The position numbers and the translations under genes were made by a program. The notes beneath the pieces were generated by a model. The model was not told where the DNA came from and did not search any database. It worked only from the letters and a program-made list of their open reading frames with translations. Below, in pieces: positions 60,701 to 64,000 of a stretch of 64,000 nucleotides of DNA (positions are counted from its first letter, which is position 1; each line of letters starts with the position of its first letter). Origin of the DNA: Lineus longissimus (Eukaryota > Nemertea > Pilidiophora > Heteronemertea > Lineidae); NCBI RefSeq assembly GCF_910592395.1, contig NC_088320.1, positions 6,138,001-6,202,000 of the forward strand, written 5' to 3'.

Positions 60701-63700
60701 TCGGGCTGTGGGCTTTGGTCGAAGCGACCCAAAGATGGACTTGGCTCGATTGTCGTGCTAGAAATATCAGTGGCACACACTGGGTGGCTGGAAATATGTT
60801 GACCACAGTTCTACCAGCTGCAGGTCTGTACGCCTAGAACACAGAGTATGCATCTGCAGCAAGAGTCAGCTTATCAACCTGTCAATTTTTTTCAGCGTCC
60901 CCGTTCGACAGGATCCGAGGCTTTGGCTGGTGGGTCAGCCGCACAAAGCAGCCGATGTACTACTGGGGCGGCGCGGCGCCGGGGACCTACAAGTGCGCCT
61001 GCGGTGTCTCCGGTACGTGCGACGGGAAACAGGAGCGGTGTAACTGCGACGCTAACGACGAGAATCAGTGGAAGAGCGACGACGGTCTCCTGCAAGACAA
61101 GGGGTACCTGCCGGTCATGGAGCTGAGGTTTGGCGATACTGGGACGCTGCTGGACCGGAAGCAAGCCAAGCATAAGTTGGGCGCACTTGAGTGCTTTGGG
61201 GATGGTAAGTGACTGAGTCTAAGCGGTGTACACCCATTTCGCCTATTCACCATTTCGCCTATTCACTATTTGGCCTTTACCCATTTCGCCTATTCACCAT
61301 TTCGCCTATTCACCATTTCGCCTTTACCCATTTCGTCTATTCACCATTTCGCCTTCACCCATTTCGCCTATTCACTATTTTGACTGTATGAATTTCCAAA
61401 TTAATTTTTCAACGCTCGCCCTTTCAGCTCTCTACGAAAACTCGATCACATTCCGTAAAGCAGACGCAACAGTGGAATTCCCACCTCTCCAGTATGACGA
61501 AATCGACACCCTCGACATTCGATTTCAGTTCCGAACAACATCTGACCAGGGCACGTTCATTCATTCGACCGGTGAAAACCAGTTCATGGCAGTCAGTTAT
61601 AACTGTAAGTTCTCCTAAATCACAGATGGGAACAGTATTCAGAGCGAACTACCATGCATGTAGTTAAGAATACGCACTTTGTTTTCCTGATAGGGATAGG
61701 ACGTTGGGGGCGCGGGGGGGTTAAGTCGCTACATCAGAGACCTTCAGCTTGGGGGCGAGTTAAACAGAAGTTGGAAAGTCCTGCTACACTGACTGTAAAG
61801 ATGTCATCGATAATTCTCAAATTCCAAGTCAGCCTGACTTGACTGAGCAAATAAATATATCACCGTTTTGAATATTCCAGCTGGCACTATTGTTTCATTC
61901 CGCTTTAACGTCGGCCGTGGTGTTGAGGCCATCGAAGTGATCTCGCCGTCGAAACTCAACGATGGAATTATTTGGCACACCGTCACTGTCGAGCGAAATC
62001 GTAAGGAGTACTATATGAAAGTCGACATGCTGGCGCCAGTGACACGGCCAGAGCCCATCAATCAGGGCTACAAGAACTTCTGGTTCACCGAGAACTTCAC
62101 AGTGGGTAAGGATTGTTCAATTTTCACTTCTATCCTTTGGGTTGAATATGTCGCTGCTTTGTGAGTATAAGGTCTTGTGCTGTAAACCGCAAAACTTATG
62201 GGCCTACTGAATTTTGCGATTTGCAAAAATTTCACAATCGGAATTTTTTTTTTCTAACAAACGTTTTGGCCATTTTTATATGGCGTATCGAGATTATTCA
62301 CAAACTCCGCAGTGACAGTGGCATGATTAAGTCCGAACACGACTGAAAGAGAAAACTCTCAGCTGAGGCCATGCAGGCGTTAGTCCCTAACATAATGATC
62401 ATTTGAAACTGTCTAATTGTGTATCATCGGATCGAATTCTAGGTGCCACGGTCGACTTCAGGAATGGTTACGTTGGCTGCATGCGTGGACTACAGGTCAA
62501 TGGGGAACTCTACGACATCCGAGGGAAAGTCGCCCGGGAGGAATCTACCTACGGCTTGTCCCAGACGTGCGTGCCAAAGTGCGCCAGCAACCCGTGTATT
62601 AATAACGGAGACTGTAAGGAGGGCTTCTCAGATTACACGTGTGACTGCACCTACACACCTTGGAGAGGATATATCTGTGGAAGAGGTGAGTTGAGCTCCA
62701 ATATACATATACAGGGATGTGAAATTTCCGATTTTAGGCTGATATCAGACCTTTTTTTCTTGATAAATGCTAGAATTGATAGCTGGAAGGCGATGATTTT
62801 TATCTCCGGGGGGGGGGGGGGGACATACCTTTCATTCGATATTTGATGATGCAAAAGGGTGCTTTTGCATCGCCATCGGCCAAAAGCGTTGTCAAAATGT
62901 TTGTCGAACGGTGAACTTGAGTCGGTAATTTGATCTTGGACATTTTACGCATCTTGATCAATGTTATCACGATGTAAAAGAATGAAAGGGAAACCTCAGG
63001 ATTTTTATATCCAGGTCATCCTAGCCCTGGTATGACAAAACTTGCCTCCACTCACAGAGGTTGGTTTCTTGTCTTTACAGAGGTCGGTACGAATCTCGGC
63101 TCAGGGGATATGATCAAGTATGTCTTCGACGCAAAGGGTTCGCTGGCCACCGAGGAGGAGGTGATTACGGTGGGTTTCGCCACGCAGGAGAAGAAGGGTA
63201 TTCTCATGAAGATTGTCAACCCGGACAATGATGAGTATATATCCATTGAGCTTAACAACAACGGTAAGAATGTCACCGATGTAACAAACTCATGTTCAGC
63301 GAGATGAAATGTTCGCGTTTCTTTATTTTGCAATTTGCAGAAAACTTCTGAAAAAAAATTAATATTCATGTTTGGCAGATAATAAGTTTGCTTGGGCGCT
63401 AGAAAGGTACGCGTCTCGCTGCGACGTCTGCCGAGATTTATAAGAAGTACACTTCTTCACAGCGTGGCAATAAATTGTGCACTCACTAAATCGAGAATAT
63501 TGTCACGCTGACCTTGGTTACTAAACTTTCATCTTGCATTTCCCAGGTGGTGTCACTGTTTACTACAACTTCGGTGCCAAGTCCGGTGGCCCGAGCAGTG
63601 TTTCGACCCAGACTTTGGAGCAAGGCGTCGATCTGACCAACAACCAGCAGCATGTTGTAAAGTTCAGGAGAACGAAGGGAGGCCGCAACCTGATTTTGCA

Positions 63701-63701
63701 G
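48725..63701 (+). CDS. Nrx-IV: Neurexin-IV / contactin-associated protein (CNTNAP) family, 3' end beyond window
   Basis: Exons: 48725-48788, 49926-49997, optional 50298-50312, 51397-51537, 52020-52207 or 53098-53285, 54409-54550, 54884-55126 or 55856-56065, 56833-56996, 57365-57541, 57830-58073, 58288-58452, 58931-59173, 59580-59705, 60385-60582, 60896-61204, 61428-61604, 61881-62105, 62443-62685, 63081-63263, 63547-63701; all junction phases agree. About 1,150 residues are visible: signal peptide (1-21), discoidin F5/8C (50-202), LamG1 (203-397), LamG2 (398-572), EGF1 (577-612), fibrinogen-like (615-825, [16 protein letters not shown]), LamG3 (826-990), EGF2 (995-1040) and LamG4 (from 1041). 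This order is diagnostic for CNTNAP/Nrx-IV, an adhesion protein of septate/paranodal junctions and neuron-glia contact. The rest of LamG4, the membrane segment and the tail lie past the right edge. Confidence 0.96.
50298..50312 (+). CDS. Nrx-IV: 15-nt microexon candidate of the neurexin-IV gene
   Basis: A TTTTGTAG acceptor, 15 bases and a GTAAGT donor. It enters and leaves in phase 1, so inclusion adds ANKNY between MENF and GFSEYC without shifting the frame. It lies between the second exon and the discoidin domain. Size, symmetry and sharp splice sites argue for a real cassette microexon. Confidence 0.6.
50795..50898. repeat. 45-bp tandem repeat containing the palindrome CTAATAGTACTATTAG
   Basis: Two to three copies of a unit with AATAGTACTATTA at its centre and AGAGAAAGCAACT at its side. 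Each unit is self-complementary. It lies in the intron ahead of the discoidin exons. Confidence 0.8.
52020..52207 (+). CDS. Nrx-IV: Discoidin-domain exon 3A of the neurexin-IV gene (mutually exclusive)
   Basis: 188 nt, entering in phase 1 and leaving in phase 0. It encodes [36 protein letters not shown] and [19 protein letters not shown], the middle of the F5/8C domain. It aligns without gaps to exon 3B (23 of 62 residues identical, including YLQ, TQGMR, WVT). This version is nearer to the family consensus (VDFGNR). Confidence 0.9.
53098..53285 (+). CDS. Nrx-IV: Discoidin-domain exon 3B of the neurexin-IV gene (mutually exclusive)
   Basis: Also 188 nt and phases 1 to 0. It encodes [36 protein letters not shown] and [20 protein letters not shown]. 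If placed after 3A, its frame becomes GCT GGG TGC CGA TAA, an immediate stop, so the mRNA can use only one of the two. Its donor, GTTTGT, is weaker than that of 3A. It has an extra cysteine in the QIDCG loop, which could alter folding. Confidence 0.9.
53865..53991. mobile_element. 127-bp hairpin MITE
   Basis: GGTAGAATGGAGTA through TAGCCCCGGTTTA at 53865-53895 is complementary to 53961-53991 (TAAACCGGGGCTAC through CATTCTACC) over about 31 bases with few mismatches. It lies in the intron after exon 3B and would fold into a stable stem in the pre-mRNA. Confidence 0.75.
54097..54262. repeat. 42-bp tandem repeat, four copies
   Basis: The unit starts TGTAAGGCTACCTATAGTTT and ends CATATTGACAA. 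It is in the same intron as the 127-bp hairpin. Copies differ by a few substitutions. Confidence 0.85.
54569..54729. mobile_element. CTCTCTATTAAGGACA-family MITE, copy 2
   Basis: It begins TACAGTGAAACCTCCC and ends GAGTCACTGTA, with CACCTCTCTATTAAGGACAA inside. It lies 18 bases after the donor of the exon ending at 54550, within the intron before the LamG1 alternatives. Confidence 0.65.
54884..55126 (+). CDS. Nrx-IV: LamG1 exon version A of the neurexin-IV gene, with a basic furin-like site
   Basis: 243 nt, phase 1 to 1. After a short linker with KTRKKR (matching the furin pattern RxKR) it encodes the first half of a laminin-G domain: [43 protein letters not shown]. The next exon, 55856-56065, encodes the same half again, while only one second half follows (56833 on). 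So versions A and B are probably alternatives. Confidence 0.85.
55856..56065 (+). CDS. Nrx-IV: LamG1 exon version B of the neurexin-IV gene
   Basis: 210 nt, phase 1 to 1. It encodes [36 protein letters not shown] and [14 protein letters not shown], equivalent to the first half of LamG1 in vertebrate CNTNAP proteins and parallel to version A. It lacks the basic linker. Because both versions are phase-symmetric, the reading frame does not forbid using both, unlike exons 3A/3B; the domain structure does. Confidence 0.88.
58186..58275. mobile_element. CTCTCTATTAAGGACA-family MITE, copy 3 (partial)
   Basis: Only the inner and right parts are visible: GGACTGACAAGTGCTGTC, TTAATAGACAGGGTGTCC and ATTAGAGAGGTTCCACT, then TGTACTG. 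It ends about 12 bases before the acceptor of the LamG2 exon at 58288, so its pyrimidine-poor end sits in the splice-signal region. Confidence 0.6.
59760..60256. repeat. 37-bp minisatellite, about ten copies
   Basis: The unit reads GTGACTGACTTATAATCTCA then ACTATCGGGGTGGAAAT. Copies are nearly identical from 59800 to 60120 and decay to the right. It occupies most of the intron inside the fibrinogen-like domain. Confidence 0.92.
61231..61381. repeat. 16-bp tandem repeat CATTTCGCCTATTCAC
   Basis: About nine copies of a 16-bp unit and its variant (CATTTCGCCTTTACC) fill the short intron before the LamG3 exon at 61428. Confidence 0.9.
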
Positions 63702-63736
63702 GTATGCTCCTGAAGCACCTTGACGTTTCAAGAAAA

Positions 63737-63878
63737 TACAGTAGAACCTCTCTATTAAGAACACCCCTGGGACTGACAAGTGCTATCCTTGATAGAGAGG
63801 TGTCCTGATTAGAGAGGTCAAATCGTCAATGGAAACAATCAAGTTGGAACCAAAACCTCATTGGCAACCCTACAGTTC
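63737..63878. mobile_element. CTCTCTATTAAGGACA-family MITE, copy 4
   Basis: It starts TACAGTAGAACCTCTCTATT and is nearly identical to copy 1 over its first 90 bases (GGGACTGACAAGTGCT, GAGAGGTGTCCTGATTAGAG). It is in the intron after the last visible LamG4 exon. From 63879 to 64000 nothing is recognised. Confidence 0.68.
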
Positions 63879-64000
63879 TATTGTCCCCGTAGCCAATCAT
63901 TTCATGGGAAAACCAACAAGGCTCTTGAAAAGTTCAAAAACCTACCTTGAAATCTTGTTTCATGATATTTGATAAGAACATCTGGCAGCTGGTTCATGTC

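Overview
The window is nuclear DNA from an animal. It carries five intron-rich protein-coding genes whose exons join in frame across GT-AG introns; I found no bacterial-style operons, rRNA or canonical tRNA genes. The gene set (CEP70, FAIM, the heme transporter HRG1/SLC48A1, glutamate decarboxylase, neurexin-IV/contactin-associated protein), the large introns, and the many short inverted-repeat and tRNA-derived elements fit a marine invertebrate bilaterian. I lean towards a lophotrochozoan, but a non-vertebrate deuterostome is not excluded.

Layout. 1-5933 (minus): CEP70, a centrosomal coiled-coil protein whose 3' end runs off the left edge. 5934-6254: a compact divergent promoter. 8057-11298 (plus): FAIM, with two tandem alternative first coding exons. 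15136-17309 (minus): HRG1/SLC48A1, convergent to FAIM, also with two alternative first coding exons; its probable 3' UTR contains a foldback element of 60-bp repeats. 20192-44588 (minus): glutamate decarboxylase in 13 coding exons; introns 1 and 2 together hold about 14 kb with transposon remnants, a GCACC/GGTGC motif cluster and an orphan exon-like piece. 44589-48724: a repeat-rich divergent intergenic region with three tRNA-derived SINE copies and a CRE-octamer-TATA cluster ahead of an unidentified ORF. 48725 to the right edge (plus): a neurexin-IV/CNTNAP gene running from the signal peptide into the fourth laminin-G domain.

The most striking theme is tandem exon duplication. It occurs once in FAIM, once in HRG1 and twice in the neurexin-IV gene. 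In neurexin-IV the two discoidin exons have the same length (188 nt), and using both would cause an immediate stop. The two laminin-G1 exons encode alternative halves of one domain, and one of them carries a furin-like basic site. A 15-nt in-frame microexon lies just upstream. CEP70 and FAIM are also head-to-head neighbours in human, so this divergent pair looks ancient. GAD and neurexin-IV are both typically neural genes and face away from one another. All family assignments come from reading translated exons against remembered family sequences; no database search was run.
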